From: Variovorax paradoxus
GTDB lineage: Bacteria; Pseudomonadota; Gammaproteobacteria; Burkholderiales; Burkholderiaceae_C
Assembly (NCBI RefSeq): GCF_030815975.1
Contig: NZ_JAUSXL010000002.1
Span: forward strand, 2,902,501-2,966,500
DNA: 64,000 nucleotides
Reading direction: 5' to 3'
Shown here: positions 18,343-30,476 of the stretch, one piece after another
Position numbering within the stretch: the first letter of the stretch is position 1
Layout: the number at the start of each line of letters is the position of its first letter
Notes under the pieces: model-generated
Seen by the model: only the letters and a program-made list of their open reading frames with translations
Database searches by the model: none
Told to the model about the DNA's origin: nothing
Translations under genes and position numbers: made by a program

Positions 18343-18436
18343 GCTCCCGTCGATGGGGTGCCTTGCGCAGCGAAATCAAGGAGGAGCCCGAAGGGCGGGG
18401 GACATTCGCGGAGCAAGGTACCCCATCGGGGGGAGC
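18343..18436 (-). repeat. REP-like hairpin element, copy 2 (inverted)
   Basis: A second element in the opposite orientation. Its outer arms (18343-18366 and 18413-18436, including CGATGGGGT and ACCCCATCG) pair with about three mismatches but differ in sequence from those of copy 1. The 48-base core 18366-18413 is the near-perfect reverse complement of the core of copy 1. With copy 1 it fills the 320-base gap between the YitT-like and amidase genes, where no gene is seen. Confidence 0.8.
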
Positions 18437-18471
18437 GCGCCCCGAACAGCAGCGCCCAAAAAAACAAGTTT

Positions 18472-19887
18472 TCAAGGCGCCACAGGCCAAGGCCGCTGCG
18501 GCTCCCGGATCTGCTCGAACGCACGCGACACGCGCAGCACGCCGAGGTCGTCGAACCGGTGCCCGGCGATCTGCAGCCCGATCGGCAATCCGCTCGCCGA
18601 GTACCCGCAGTTCACCGAAGACGCCGGCTGCTCCGACATGTTGAACGGCACCGTGAAGCCGATGTGCTCCAGCGGCCGCAATGGATCGTTGGTGGGCGAG
18701 GGCGCCTCGGCCGCCGCGGGCATGTTCGGCGACACCGGCGAGATCACATAGTCGAAGCGCGCGCAGGCCTGCACCGTGGCCACGCGCGTGGCATGGAACT
18801 GGCTGAAGCCGCGGAACACGTGCTCGCCGCTGAACTCGGCCGCGCTCTCGGCCCATTCGCGGATGTAGGGCAGCACCTTGGCGCGCTGGTCGGGGCGCAG
18901 GGCCTTCATGTCCACCAGCGAGCGCATGCGCCACAGATGGTCCATGCCGTCGAGCATGGCCTGCGACATGAATGGCTGCATGGGTTCGACAATTGCACCG
19001 GCCTTTTCGAACAGGCGCGCCGCATGCTCGACCGCCGCCTGGATCTCGGGCTCGACCGCAAGGCCGCAGCCCGCGTCGAGCAGCAGGCCGATGCGCAGCC
19101 CCCGCAAATGATCGGGCGATACGTCGAAGCTCTCCCAGGCTATGTCCTGTGGCGGCAGGCTCATGCTGTCGTGGGCATCGGGCTTGGCGAGCACCTGCAT
19201 CATCAGCGCCGCATCGCCGACGCTGCGCGTCATGGGGCCGGCCGCGCGGCCCATGTACGGCGGATCGATCGGAATGCGGCCCAGGCTCGGCTTGAGCGTG
19301 AAGATGCCGCACCAGCTCGCGGGCAGCCGCAGCGACCCGCCGATGTCGGTGCCGATGTGCAGCGGGCCGTAGCCCGCGGCGGCCGCCGCACCGGCACCGG
19401 CGCTCGAGCCCCCGGGGGTCCTGCTCAGGTCCCAGGGGTTGCGCGCCAGCGTGTGAAAGCTCGAGAGTCCCGAAGACAGCATGCCGTAGTCCGGCATGGT
19501 GGTTTTGCTCACGATCACCGCCCCGGCTTCCTTCAGGCGCGCGGCGGGCGGTGCATCGGCGGCCGCGGGCTTCAGGTCGACGGCGGCCGTGCCGGCCGGC
19601 ATCGGATCGCCGCGGGTGGCGATGTTTTCCTTGATGGTGGCCGGCACGCCGTCGAGCGGACCGAGCGCGTCGCCGCGCTGCCAGCGTGCTTCCGAAGCGC
19701 GTGCCTGTTCGAGCGCGGCTTCGGGCCTGAAGAGCCAGGTGGCCTGCAGCTTCGGCTCCCAGCGCTCGATGTGCGCGATGACGGCCTGCGTGACCTCGAC
19801 TGGCGACAGGCGCCGGTCGCGGTAGGCGGCGGAGAGTTCCTGGGCGGAAAGCTCGTTCAATGAGGAGGATGACACGTCGGCACTCAT
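18472..19887 (-). CDS. Amidase signature family enzyme
   Basis: A 471-residue Ser-cisSer-Lys amidase, probably cytoplasmic. The catalytic Lys is in VPATIKEN (~80), the cis-Ser in TPGGSSAGAG (~155) and the nucleophile Ser in HIGTDIGGSLRLP (~179). It acts on linear amides; related annotations include glutamyl-tRNA amidotransferase A-like and indoleacetamide hydrolase-like, but gatB/gatC are absent here. Start ATG 19887 overlaps the stop of the upstream peptide-binding protein as ATGA, making it the last gene of the peptide ABC operon, so its substrate may be imported by that transporter. Confidence 0.9.
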   Translation of the reverse strand: MSADVSSSSLNELSAQELSAAYRDRRLSPVEVTQAVIAHIERWEPKLQATWLFRPEAALEQARASEARWQRGDALGPLDGVPATIKENIATRGDPMPAGTAAVDLKPAAADAPPAARLKEAGAVIVSKTTMPDYGMLSSGLSSFHTLARNPWDLSRTPGGSSAGAGAAAAAGYGPLHIGTDIGGSLRLPASWCGIFTLKPSLGRIPIDPPYMGRAAGPMTRSVGDAALMMQVLAKPDAHDSMSLPPQDIAWESFDVSPDHLRGLRIGLLLDAGCGLAVEPEIQAAVEHAARLFEKAGAIVEPMQPFMSQAMLDGMDHLWRMRSLVDMKALRPDQRAKVLPYIREWAESAAEFSGEHVFRGFSQFHATRVATVQACARFDYVISPVSPNMPAAAEAPSPTNDPLRPLEHIGFTVPFNMSEQPASSVNCGYSASGLPIGLQIAGHRFDDLGVLRVSRAFEQIREPQRPWPVAP

Positions 19888-21371
19888 CCCCATGACAGCG
19901 CCGAGAGGTCGTTCACGAAGATCGGGTTTTCCTTCCAGAGGCCCTTCACGTTCTTCTTCGCGATGGTGGGGAACTGCGGCTGGTAGAGGAAGCCGTTGGC
20001 CGCATCGGCGGCCAGCATCTTCTGCGCCTCGCCGAGCAGCTTGTTGCGCTCGGCGGGGTTGGCCGTGGCCTTGATCTTGTCGAACAGCGTGTTGAAGGCC
20101 TTCGACTGGTAGCCCCAGTAGTAGTCGGGCTTGGCGTAGTTGCCGAGGTCGAAAGGCTCGACGTGCGAAACGATCGACAGATCGTAGTCCTTGTTGCCGT
20201 AGGTGCCGCTGAGCCACTGCGCCCACTCCACGTTCTGCACCTTGACCGTGATGCCGATCTTGGCCAACTGCGCCACGATCACCTCGCCGCCCTGGCGCGC
20301 GTAGGGCGGCGGCGGCAGCGTCATGGTGAGTTCGAGCGGCGTCTTCACGCCGGCCTCGGCCATCAGCTTCTTGGCTTTCTCGATGTCGAAGGGGTTGACG
20401 CCCGTGGTGTCGACATAGCCCGCGGCGCCCGGCACGTAGTGGCTGCCGATCGGCACGCCGAAGCCGTCGGCCGCGCCTTCGATCACGGCCTTGCGGTCGA
20501 TGGCTGCAAGAATCGCGCGGCGCACGCGCACGTCGTCGAGCGGCTTCTTTTTATTGTTGATCGAGAGAATGGTCTTGGCGCGCGAGCCGGCCAGGATCAC
20601 CTGGAACTGCGGGTTCATCTTGAACTGCGGCACCACGCGCGTGCCGATGCGCGTGAACACGTCGACGTCGCCCGCCATCAGCGCGGCGGCCTGCGCGGCC
20701 GTGTCGGAAATGAAGCGGAAGGTCACCTTGTTGATCCTGGCCGTGGCCGGGCTGCGGAAGCCCTCCCACTTGCTCAGCGTGAGCGACGAGCCCTTGGCCC
20801 AGCTGTCGAGCTTGTAGGGGCCGGTGCCGACCGGCTTGGTGGCGTTGCTGTCGGCGCTCTTGGGCTCGACGATCACGGCCGTGGCCTGGCCCAGCACGAA
20901 GGGCAGGTCGGGATCGATTTCCTTGTTGATGACCACCACCGTGTAGTCGTCGACCACCTGCGTGCTCAGGTTCGCGAAGGTGCGCTTGTCCTTGTTGGTG
21001 CTCTTCTCGCTGCCGGCGCGGTCGAAGGCGAACTTCACGGTGTTGGCGTTGAAGGGCTCGCCGTTCTGGTACTTGACGCCGCGCCGCAGCTTGAAGGTGT
21101 AGGTCTTCAGGTCGGGCGAGACTTCCCAGCTCTCGGCCAGAAGCGGCGTGACGCTGCCGTCGGCATTGATCTTGGTGAGCGTCTCGAGGATGTTGTAGTG
21201 CACCACCTCCGCGATGGCGGCCGCAGCGCCCGCGGTCGGATCCAGGCCCGGCGGCTCGAGCGCCATGCCGATCACGATGGCGTCCTTGCGCCCCTGGGCC
21301 ATGCCGGCGATGGGAGAGGCCAGCGCCACGGTGGCGCCGGCGGTGGCAAGGAGGGTGCGACGGTTCAACAT
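19884..21371 (-). CDS. Peptide ABC transporter substrate-binding protein (family 5), copy A
   Basis: A 495-residue periplasmic binding protein of the DppA/OppA family. The signal peptide has a twin-Arg start (MLNRRTLLATAG) with cleavage near GMAQG. Family segments include LEPPGLDPTAGA, the NGEPFNANTVKFAFDRA stretch and GTGPYKLDSW. It is very similar along its whole length to the upstream gene at 21574-23067, indicating tandem duplication. It is coupled to the amidase by a 4-base overlap. A GGAG site lies upstream of ATG 21371. The ligand is probably a peptide or a small amide-bearing compound. Confidence 0.92.
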   Translation of the reverse strand: MLNRRTLLATAGATVALASPIAGMAQGRKDAIVIGMALEPPGLDPTAGAAAAIAEVVHYNILETLTKINADGSVTPLLAESWEVSPDLKTYTFKLRRGVKYQNGEPFNANTVKFAFDRAGSEKSTNKDKRTFANLSTQVVDDYTVVVINKEIDPDLPFVLGQATAVIVEPKSADSNATKPVGTGPYKLDSWAKGSSLTLSKWEGFRSPATARINKVTFRFISDTAAQAAALMAGDVDVFTRIGTRVVPQFKMNPQFQVILAGSRAKTILSINNKKKPLDDVRVRRAILAAIDRKAVIEGAADGFGVPIGSHYVPGAAGYVDTTGVNPFDIEKAKKLMAEAGVKTPLELTMTLPPPPYARQGGEVIVAQLAKIGITVKVQNVEWAQWLSGTYGNKDYDLSIVSHVEPFDLGNYAKPDYYWGYQSKAFNTLFDKIKATANPAERNKLLGEAQKMLAADAANGFLYQPQFPTIAKKNVKGLWKENPIFVNDLSALSWG

Positions 21372-21573
21372 ACGTTGTGATCTCCGGAAAAACGATGGTG
21401 CGAATGGCTGCTTCCCATGCGCGGCGCGCCCCGAATGGAGGCGCGGCGGCACGAAGGAAGAACACGCAGCACGAAAGATGCCACGCGCGGCAGCGGGCCA
21501 TTCTCTCGCAGCGCAGGCTTCGGCGCCCGGCCGCGCAAGCGCTTTTTCCTCGGGACGTTCCCGGATGCCGGGC

Positions 21574-23067
21574 TCAGCTCCAGGAGAGGGCGGCAATGTC
21601 GTTGACGAAGATCGGCGTGTCCTTCCAGAGCCCGCGCAGGCCGCGCGCCGCCACCGTGATGAACTGCGGCTGGTACAGGAAGACATTGGCCGCGTCCTCG
21701 GCCAGCAGCCGCTGCGCGTCGCCCAGGTAGCGCAGCCGGTCGGCGGTGCGCGCGCTGTTGCGCGCCTTGTCGAACACCTCGTTGAACCTGGCCGACTGGT
21801 AGCCCCAGTAGTACTCGGGCTTGGTGTAGTTCACGAGGTCGAAGGGTTCCACGTGCAGGATCAGCGAGAGGTCGTAGTTCCTGTTGCCGTAGGTGCCGCT
21901 GATCCACTGGGCCCATTCGACGTTCTGGATCCGGGCGACGATTCCCACCTTGGCCAGCTGCGCGGCAATGAGCTCGCCGCCCTGCCGCGCATAGGGCGGG
22001 GGCGGCAGCACCAGCTCGAGTTCGAGCGGTGTCTTCACGCCTGCCTCGGCCAGCAGCTGCTTCGCCTTCTCGACGTTGTAGGGGTTGATGCCCGTGGTGT
22101 CGACGTAGCCCGGCGCGCCCGGCACGTAGTGGCTGCCGATGGCCACGCCGCGGCCGTCCGCCGCGGCTTCGATCACCGCCTTGCGGTCGATGGCCGCGGC
22201 GATGGCGCGGCGCACGCGCACGTCGTCGAGCGGCTTGCGCCTGTTGTTGATGGCCAGGATGGTCTTGCCGCGCGAGGCGTTGAACAGCACCTGGAAGCGC
22301 TTGTCGTTCTGGAACTGCGGCAGGCTGCGCGAGACCGAGGCGTGCGGAAACAGGTCGACGTCGCCCGAGAGCAGCGCCGTCGTCTGTGCGGCCGGCTCGG
22401 AGATGAAGCGGAAGCTCGCCTTGCGGATCTGCACCGCGTCGGCGCTGCGGTACCCCTCCCACCTGGCGAGCACGATGGCCGAACCCTTGGCCCAGCTGTC
22501 GAGCCGGTAGGGGCCGGTGCCCACGGGCTTGACGGCGTTCGTGTCCGCCGTCCTGGGCTCGACCATGATGGCCGAGGCCTGGCCCAGCAGGAAGAGCAGC
22601 TCGGGCTCGATCTCCTTGCTGATCAGCACCACCGTGTGCTCGTCCACCACCTGCGTGGCGATGTTGGTAAAGGTGCGTTTGTCCTTGTTGGTGCTGGTGG
22701 CCGCGGCGGCGCGGTCGAACGAGAACTTGACGGTGTTCGCATCGAAGGGCTCGCCATTCTGGAACTTCACGCCGCGCCGGAGCTGGAAGGTATAGGTCTT
22801 GAGGTCGGGCGAGATTTCCCAGCGCTCGGCCAGCAGGGGCGAAACACTGCCGTCGGAATTGATCCTGGTGAGCGTTTCGAAGACGTTGTAGAGCACCACC
22901 TCCGCAATCTCGGCACCGGCCTTGGCCGTGGGATCGAGCCCAGTGGGCTCCAGCGTGAGCGCCAGCACCAGCGCGTCCTTCTTTCTCTGCGCGAATGCGG
23001 TCGTCGACAGCGCGAAAGGAGCCAGGGCTGCGGCGCCGGTGGCGAGCAGGGTGCGTCGTTTGAACAT
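21574..23067 (-). CDS. Peptide ABC transporter substrate-binding protein (family 5), copy B
   Basis: A 497-residue paralogue of copy A with signal MFKRRTLLATGAAALAP and cleavage near AFAQ. Shared segments with copy A include GSHYVPGA-GYVDTTG, PPPPYARQGGE and VEWAQW-SGTYGN. Divergence is concentrated around residues 220-260 (DVDLFPHASVSRSLPQFQ against DVDVFTRIGTRVVPQFK), which may alter ligand choice. It lies between the transporter ATPase gene (133-base gap) and copy A (202-base gap). Start ATG 23067 removes an upstream extension that would block the signal peptide. Confidence 0.92.
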   Translation of the reverse strand: MFKRRTLLATGAAALAPFALSTTAFAQRKKDALVLALTLEPTGLDPTAKAGAEIAEVVLYNVFETLTRINSDGSVSPLLAERWEISPDLKTYTFQLRRGVKFQNGEPFDANTVKFSFDRAAAATSTNKDKRTFTNIATQVVDEHTVVLISKEIEPELLFLLGQASAIMVEPRTADTNAVKPVGTGPYRLDSWAKGSAIVLARWEGYRSADAVQIRKASFRFISEPAAQTTALLSGDVDLFPHASVSRSLPQFQNDKRFQVLFNASRGKTILAINNRRKPLDDVRVRRAIAAAIDRKAVIEAAADGRGVAIGSHYVPGAPGYVDTTGINPYNVEKAKQLLAEAGVKTPLELELVLPPPPYARQGGELIAAQLAKVGIVARIQNVEWAQWISGTYGNRNYDLSLILHVEPFDLVNYTKPEYYWGYQSARFNEVFDKARNSARTADRLRYLGDAQRLLAEDAANVFLYQPQFITVAARGLRGLWKDTPIFVNDIAALSWS

Positions 23068-23200
23068 GAAGCGGTGTCCTCGGAACAGGGGGCAGGCATC
23101 TTGCGCGAGGGAGGGTGGCCGCGCAACCAGATGCTTATGACCCACTCATCCTAGAACCGGTCCGCGAAGCTTCGATGTCAGGCCGCCGCCCGACGAGGAC

Positions 23201-24031
23201 TCAGGCCGCCAAGAGCGTGCCGCCGGCGGGCGTGCGCGGCACCGCGTCGAGCAGCGTGCGCGTGTAGGGATGCTGCGCATTGCGAAAGAGCTCGCCGGGC
23301 GGGCCCTGTTCGACGATCTTGCCCTTCCACACCACGCAGACCTCGTCGCACAGGTGATTCACCACCGCGAGGTCGTGGCTGATTAGCAGGTAGCTCACGC
23401 CGAACTGCTGCTGCAGGTCTTGCATGAGGTTGAGCACCTGCGCCTGCACCGACACATCGAGCGCGCTCACCGGCTCGTCGGCCACGATGAGCTTCGGGCG
23501 CGTGATGAGCGCGCGCGCAATCGCGATGCGCTGGCGCTGGCCGCCCGAGAATTCGTGCGGATACTTGTCCATGTCGGTGGTGCGCAGGCCCACGGCGGCC
23601 AGGGCCTCGGAGGCCCGCTCGCGCTGAATCGCGCGGCTTGTTTCGGCCAGCGCTTCGAGCGGCTCGGCCACGATGCGCGCGACGGTCTGGCGCGGATCCA
23701 GCGAGCCGTAGGGATCCTGGAACACCATCTGGAAGTCGCGCCGTGCTGCGCGCAGCTCGCCCCTGGGCAGCCGGTGCAGGTCGCGGCCCAGCATGCGCAC
23801 GCTGCCCGAGGTGGGCGTGTCGAGCGCCATCACCAGGCGTGCGATGGTCGACTTGCCCGAGCCCGATTCGCCGACGATGCCCAGGCTTCGGCCGGCCGCG
23901 ACGCTGAAGCTCACGCCGTTGAGCGCCTTCACGAGCGGCGGCGGCCCGAAGAGCTTCTCGCGCGGCAGCGCGTAGTGGCGCACAAGATCCGTCACCTCGA
24001 GCAAGGGCGGGGTGTTGGTGGATGGGGTCAT
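23201..24031 (-). CDS. Oligopeptide ABC transporter ATP-binding protein (DppF/OppF type)
   Basis: A 276-residue ATPase: Walker A GESGSGKST (~48), signature FSGGQRQR (~157) and Walker B LIVADEPVSALD. It begins MTPSTNTPP and has the usual RHYALP-like leader before the core. At 276 residues it is shorter than typical OppF (about 320) and lacks the C-terminal Cys-rich extension seen in its partner. ATG 24031 overlaps the partner stop as ATGA. It works as a heterodimer with the neighbouring DppD-type ATPase. Confidence 0.92.
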   Translation of the reverse strand: MTPSTNTPPLLEVTDLVRHYALPREKLFGPPPLVKALNGVSFSVAAGRSLGIVGESGSGKSTIARLVMALDTPTSGSVRMLGRDLHRLPRGELRAARRDFQMVFQDPYGSLDPRQTVARIVAEPLEALAETSRAIQRERASEALAAVGLRTTDMDKYPHEFSGGQRQRIAIARALITRPKLIVADEPVSALDVSVQAQVLNLMQDLQQQFGVSYLLISHDLAVVNHLCDEVCVVWKGKIVEQGPPGELFRNAQHPYTRTLLDAVPRTPAGGTLLAA

Positions 24032-25017
24032 GATGCGAGGGCGCCTTCCGCGGCAATTTCCTCGAGCCGGATGCAGCGCACCGCGTGCTCGTGCCGCAGG
24101 ATCGTGGGCGGCGGCCGGGTCGCATGGCAGGCATCGACCGTGTACTTGCAGCGGCCCGCAAAAGGGCAGCCCGGCGGCAGGTCGACCAGCTCGGGCACGC
24201 TGCCCTGGATGGTGGCCAGGCGAACGCCGCGCGGCGCGCCGAGCGCCGGCCGCGCCGCGAACAGGCCCTGCGTGTAGGGATGCGCGCGTTCGGCAAACAC
24301 CGTATCGGTCGGGCCGCTCTCGACCACGCTGCCGCCGTACATCACCAGCATCTTCGAAACGGTCTGCGCGATCACGCCAAGGTCGTGCGAGATCAGGATC
24401 AGCGCCATGCCGCGCTCCGCGACCAAGCCCTGGATGAGTTCGAGGATCTGCTTCTGGATGGTGACGTCGAGCGCGGTGGTGGGCTCGTCGGCAATCAGCA
24501 GGTCGGGGCCGCAAGCCAGCGCCATCGCGATGCCTATGCGCTGGCGCTGCCCGCCCGAGAACTGGTGCGGATAGGCATCGAGCCGCGAAGCCGCATCGGG
24601 AATGCCCACGCGATCGAGCAGCGCCAGCACTTCCTTGCGCGCTTCGGCGCCCGTGAGCCCGCGGTGCAGCCGCAGCGGCTCGCCGACCTGGCGCGCAATG
24701 GTGTGCACCGGGTTCAGCGCCGTCATCGGCTCCTGGAAAATCATGCCGATGCGGTTGCCGCGGATCTGGCACATGGCCTTTTCGTCGCGCCCCACGAGCT
24801 CGGTGCCGTCGAAGCGGATGCTGCCCGTGACCTTGGCGGTCGACGGCAGGAGGCCCATGAGCGACATCACCGTGATCGACTTGCCGCAACCCGACTCGCC
24901 CACAATGCCCAGCGTTTCGCCGCGCTCCAGCGTGAAGCCGATTCCGCGCACGGCCTCGGCGGGGCCGCGCTGCGTTTGCAGTTCGACGTGCAGGTCTTTG
25001 ACTTCGAGCAGTGGCAT
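24028..25017 (-). CDS. Oligopeptide ABC transporter ATP-binding protein (DppD/OppD type)
   Basis: A 329-residue ATPase with Walker [14 protein letters not shown] (~37), signature FSGGQRQR, and Walker [13 protein letters not shown]. The C-terminus has the family Cys cluster [15 protein letters not shown] (~290-305), the oligopeptide-transporter C-terminal domain that can bind an Fe-S cluster in related proteins. It overlaps dppF by 4 bases and follows dppC by 5 bases. Start ATG 25017 gives [11 protein letters not shown]. Confidence 0.93.
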   Translation of the reverse strand: MPLLEVKDLHVELQTQRGPAEAVRGIGFTLERGETLGIVGESGCGKSITVMSLMGLLPSTAKVTGSIRFDGTELVGRDEKAMCQIRGNRIGMIFQEPMTALNPVHTIARQVGEPLRLHRGLTGAEARKEVLALLDRVGIPDAASRLDAYPHQFSGGQRQRIGIAMALACGPDLLIADEPTTALDVTIQKQILELIQGLVAERGMALILISHDLGVIAQTVSKMLVMYGGSVVESGPTDTVFAERAHPYTQGLFAARPALGAPRGVRLATIQGSVPELVDLPPGCPFAGRCKYTVDACHATRPPPTILRHEHAVRCIRLEEIAAEGALAS

Positions 25018-25022
25018 ATCGC

Positions 25023-27691
<2,669 letters not shown>

Positions 27692-27741
27692 TTCTTTTTC
27701 TCTCCCCTTCTTTTCTCTCCCGCACTCTCGTTGCCGGCTGA

Positions 27742-28374
27742 CTAGGCGGTGGCGGGCGTGCCTCCGTCGCCGGGCTCCCGCCGCGGCGGTTTGGGCCGGG
27801 GCGGTTTGCTCGTGTGAATGATCAAGGTGGCCTTTTCCATCTCGCCCGCCACCAGCGCGGGCGCCGCATGCAGCGTGCGCACGATGGCGTCCTCGATGGC
27901 TTCGCGCTGCTCCTTCAGCGGCTTTTTGAGCACCCAATTGATGACCTCCGACTTCACGCCGGGGTGCCCGATGCCCAGGCGCAGGCGCCAGTAGTCGCCG
28001 GTGCCCAGCTGCGCATGGATGTCGCGCAGGCCGTTGTGGCCGGCATGGCTGCCGCCGAACTTGAGCTTGGCCTGGCCGGGCACCACGTCGAGCTCGTCGT
28101 GCACCACCAGGATTTCCTCGGGCGCAATCTTGAAGAAGTGGGCCAGCGCGCCCACCGATTTGCCCGACAGGTTCATGAAGGTCTGCGGCTCCAGCAGCCA
28201 GACGCTTTGCCCGTTGATGTTCGCGCGCGCCGCAAGGCCGTGATAGCTGCGCTCGGGCACGAGGTTGAGCTTCCAGTCGCGCGCCAGGGCGTCGATCCAC
28301 CAGAAGCCGGCGTTGTGCCGGGTGGCTTCATATTCAGGGCCCGGGTTCCCGAGGCCGACAAACAGCTTGATCAT
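27742..28374 (-). CDS. pth: Peptidyl-tRNA hydrolase
   Basis: Releases tRNA from peptidyl-tRNA that drops off ribosomes. The 210-residue core shows [20 protein letters not shown] (~4-23, with catalytic His) and [10 protein letters not shown] (~93). The C-terminal 15 residues are a Pro/Lys/Arg-rich extension ([16 protein letters not shown]). Start ATG 28374 gives [12 protein letters not shown]. It follows rplY after a rho-independent terminator, so it may need its own promoter. Confidence 0.96.
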   Translation of the reverse strand: MIKLFVGLGNPGPEYEATRHNAGFWWIDALARDWKLNLVPERSYHGLAARANINGQSVWLLEPQTFMNLSGKSVGALAHFFKIAPEEILVVHDELDVVPGQAKLKFGGSHAGHNGLRDIHAQLGTGDYWRLRLGIGHPGVKSEVINWVLKKPLKEQREAIEDAIVRTLHAAPALVAGEMEKATLIIHTSKPPRPKPPRREPGDGGTPATA

Positions 28375-28401
28375 GTGGGGAATTATCTCGCCGCCCAAAA
28401 A

Positions 28402-28432
28402 GCAGAAGGCCCGCTCGTGGCGGGCCTTCTGC
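28402..28432 (-). terminator. Rho-independent terminator after rplY
   Basis: A perfect 13-base-pair stem (GCAGAAGGCCCGC with its complement) and a 5-base loop, followed on the minus strand by CTTTTTGGG. It lies 19 bases past the rplY stop and 28 bases before the pth start. Confidence 0.85.
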
Positions 28433-28450
28433 AATGCGCGGGAAAAAGAA

Positions 28451-29125
28451 TTACTTTTTCGCGGCGGGCTTTGCCGTCTTGGCAGCCGGCTTGCCGTTGG
28501 CAGCGGGTGCTGCTGCGCCTTCGGCAGGTGCCGCGCCTTCAGCGGCAGGTGCCGGTTCTTCGGCGACCAGCGGCGGCACGGCCGACACGATGACCGGGTT
28601 CAGCTTGCCGTGGCTCACGAACTTCACGCCCTTGGGCAGCTGGATGTCGCTCACGTGCAGCGTGGCGTTCTTCTTGAGGCTCGAGAGGTCCACTTCGATG
28701 AACTCGGGGAGGTCGGCCGGCAGGCAGCTGACTTCGAGTTCGGTCATGACGTGGGTCACCAGGTTGTGGTCGAGCTTGACGGCATCGGACTCTTCTTCAC
28801 CCTTGTAGTGAAGCGGCACCTTCATGTGCAGGCGGGTCTTGGCGTCGACGCGCTGGAAGTCGATGTGCTGCACCAGCTGGCGGAACGGGTGGTATTGCAC
28901 GTCGCGCAGCAGCACCTTGCTGGCGGCGCCGGCGATTTCCATTTCGAGGATCGACGAGTGGAAGGCTTCCTTCTTGAGGGCGTGCCACAGCGCGTTGTGA
29001 TCGAGCTCGATCAGCTGGGGCTGGCCTTCACCACCGTAGACGATACCGGGCGTCTTGCCCGAGGTGCGGAGACGGCGGCTCGCACCCGTGCCCTGCTTGG
29101 CGCGCTCAAAAGCGACGAATTTCAT
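28451..29125 (-). CDS. rplY: 50S ribosomal protein L25 (CTC type)
   Basis: A 224-residue 5S rRNA-binding protein of the long CTC type: N-terminal L25 domain ([20 protein letters not shown] start) and the C-terminal beta domain (~95-185), then a low-complexity Ala/Pro/Lys tail ending in [10 protein letters not shown]. The pth-rplY-prs arrangement is standard for beta- and gammaproteobacteria. It lies about 97 bases downstream of prs. Confidence 0.96.
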   Translation of the reverse strand: MKFVAFERAKQGTGASRRLRTSGKTPGIVYGGEGQPQLIELDHNALWHALKKEAFHSSILEMEIAGAASKVLLRDVQYHPFRQLVQHIDFQRVDAKTRLHMKVPLHYKGEEESDAVKLDHNLVTHVMTELEVSCLPADLPEFIEVDLSSLKKNATLHVSDIQLPKGVKFVSHGKLNPVIVSAVPPLVAEEPAPAAEGAAPAEGAAAPAANGKPAAKTAKPAAKK

Positions 29126-29222
29126 ATCAACTCCTGTAAGAGCCCACCGCGACCAGTGCGACTCCGGTTCAACAAGGACGCCATTCCAGAAAAAGGAAGG
29201 TGGCGCCCGCTTTTTGCCCGGA

Positions 29223-30194
29223 TCAGAACAGGTTGTCCTGGTCCGAGAACAAACTCATCACCGACTCGCCCTTGGCAATGCGCTGGATCGTCTCGGCGAT
29301 CAGCGGTGCCACGGAGAGCTGGCGAACCTTTCCGCACGCCAGGGCGCTGTCGGAAAGGGGAATGGTGTTGGTCACGACCACTTCGTCGAGCGCGGAGTGG
29401 GTGATGCGCTCGATGGCCGGGCCCGAGAAGATCGGGTGCGTGCAATAGGCGTAGACGCTTTTCGCACCGCGCTCCTTGAGCACTTCGGCCGCCTTCACCA
29501 GCGTGCCTGCGGTGTCGATCATGTCGTCCATGATCACGCAGTTGCGGCCATCGATTTCGCCGATCACGTTCATGACCTCGCTCACGTTGGCCTTCGGGCG
29601 GCGCTTGTCGATGATGGCGAGGTCGCAATTGAGCTGCTTGGCCAGCGCGCGGGCGCGCACCACGCCGCCGACGTCGGGCGAGACCACGATCAGGTCTTCG
29701 TAGTTCTTCTGGCGCAGGTCGCCCAGCAGCACCGGCGACGCATAGATGTTGTCGACCGGAATGTCGAAGAAGCCCTGGATCTGGTCGGCGTGAAGGTCCA
29801 TCGTGAGCACGCGCTCGACGCCCACGGTTTCCAGCAGGTTGGCCACCACCTTGGCCGAAATCGGCACGCGGCTCGAACGCGGGCGGCGGTCCTGGCGGGC
29901 ATAGCCGTAGTAGGGAATCACCGCGCTGATCCGCTCGGCCGAGGCGCGCTTGAGCGCGTCGACCATGATGAGCAGTTCCATCAGGTTTTCGTTGGTCGGA
30001 GCGCAGGTCGACTGCACCACGAACACGTCGCGCGCCCGGACGTTCTGGTTGATCTCGACGGTGACTTCGCCGTCGGAGAAGCGTCCAACGCGCGCGGCAC
30101 CCAGCGAGGTACCGAGGTTCTGCGCGATTTCTGCGGCCAGGCCAGGATTGGCATTGCCGGTGAAAACCATGAAATCAGGGTGATTAGCCTGCAT
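29223..30194 (-). CDS. prs: Ribose-phosphate pyrophosphokinase
   Basis: Makes PRPP from ribose 5-phosphate and ATP for purine, pyrimidine, His, Trp and NAD synthesis. A 323-residue protein with MVFTGNANP near the start, [44 protein letters not shown], and the PRPP-binding loop [13 protein letters not shown] (~220-232). ATG 30194 was chosen; the internal Met 9 (MVFTGN) is an alternative. The tRNA-Gln gene is 140 bases upstream and co-oriented. Confidence 0.96.
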   Translation of the reverse strand: MQANHPDFMVFTGNANPGLAAEIAQNLGTSLGAARVGRFSDGEVTVEINQNVRARDVFVVQSTCAPTNENLMELLIMVDALKRASAERISAVIPYYGYARQDRRPRSSRVPISAKVVANLLETVGVERVLTMDLHADQIQGFFDIPVDNIYASPVLLGDLRQKNYEDLIVVSPDVGGVVRARALAKQLNCDLAIIDKRRPKANVSEVMNVIGEIDGRNCVIMDDMIDTAGTLVKAAEVLKERGAKSVYAYCTHPIFSGPAIERITHSALDEVVVTNTIPLSDSALACGKVRQLSVAPLIAETIQRIAKGESVMSLFSDQDNLF

Positions 30195-30302
30195 GAGCGC
30201 GTCCCGGCAGTGCGAAATGGCTTTTAGGAAGCCGCCAAAGAGTTTGATTCGTGGTGGCCCATGGGCCACCGATTATTGCAGCGGGCAGGCTGCAAAAGAA
30301 GC

Positions 30303-30324
30303 ACTGCGGCCGTTGGGCCGCAGT
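30303..30324 (-). terminator. Hairpin between tRNA-Gln and prs
   Basis: A 9-base-pair stem (ACTGCGGCC with GGCCGCAGT) and a 4-base loop, followed on the minus strand by GCTTCTTTTGC. It lies just past the tRNA-Gln 3' end and may terminate or process the tRNA transcript. The T-run is short. Confidence 0.55.
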
Positions 30325-30333
30325 TTGAATATT

Positions 30334-30410
30334 TGGCAGGGGAGAAAGGATTCGAACCTTTGCATGCTGGAATCAAAATCCAGTGCCTTAACCAGCTTGG
30401 CGACTCCCCT
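30334..30410 (-). tRNA. tRNA-Gln (UUG)
   Basis: A 77-nt tRNA. Acceptor arms AGGGGAG and CTCCCCT pair fully, discriminator G, encoded CCA. The anticodon arm CTGGA-TTTTGAT-TCCAG gives anticodon TTG. The T loop is GGTTCGAATCC. Confidence 0.95.
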
Positions 30411-30476
30411 ACACGGGTCGATGGCTTTCGCCACAAACCGATATGTCGCATCGGACCCATAACGATCCGATCATCT

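Noticed and set aside
18158..18524. Short open frames on both strands across the inverted hairpins
   Set aside because: Their similar peptides simply reflect the inverted DNA repeats; there is no ribosome site or conserved domain.
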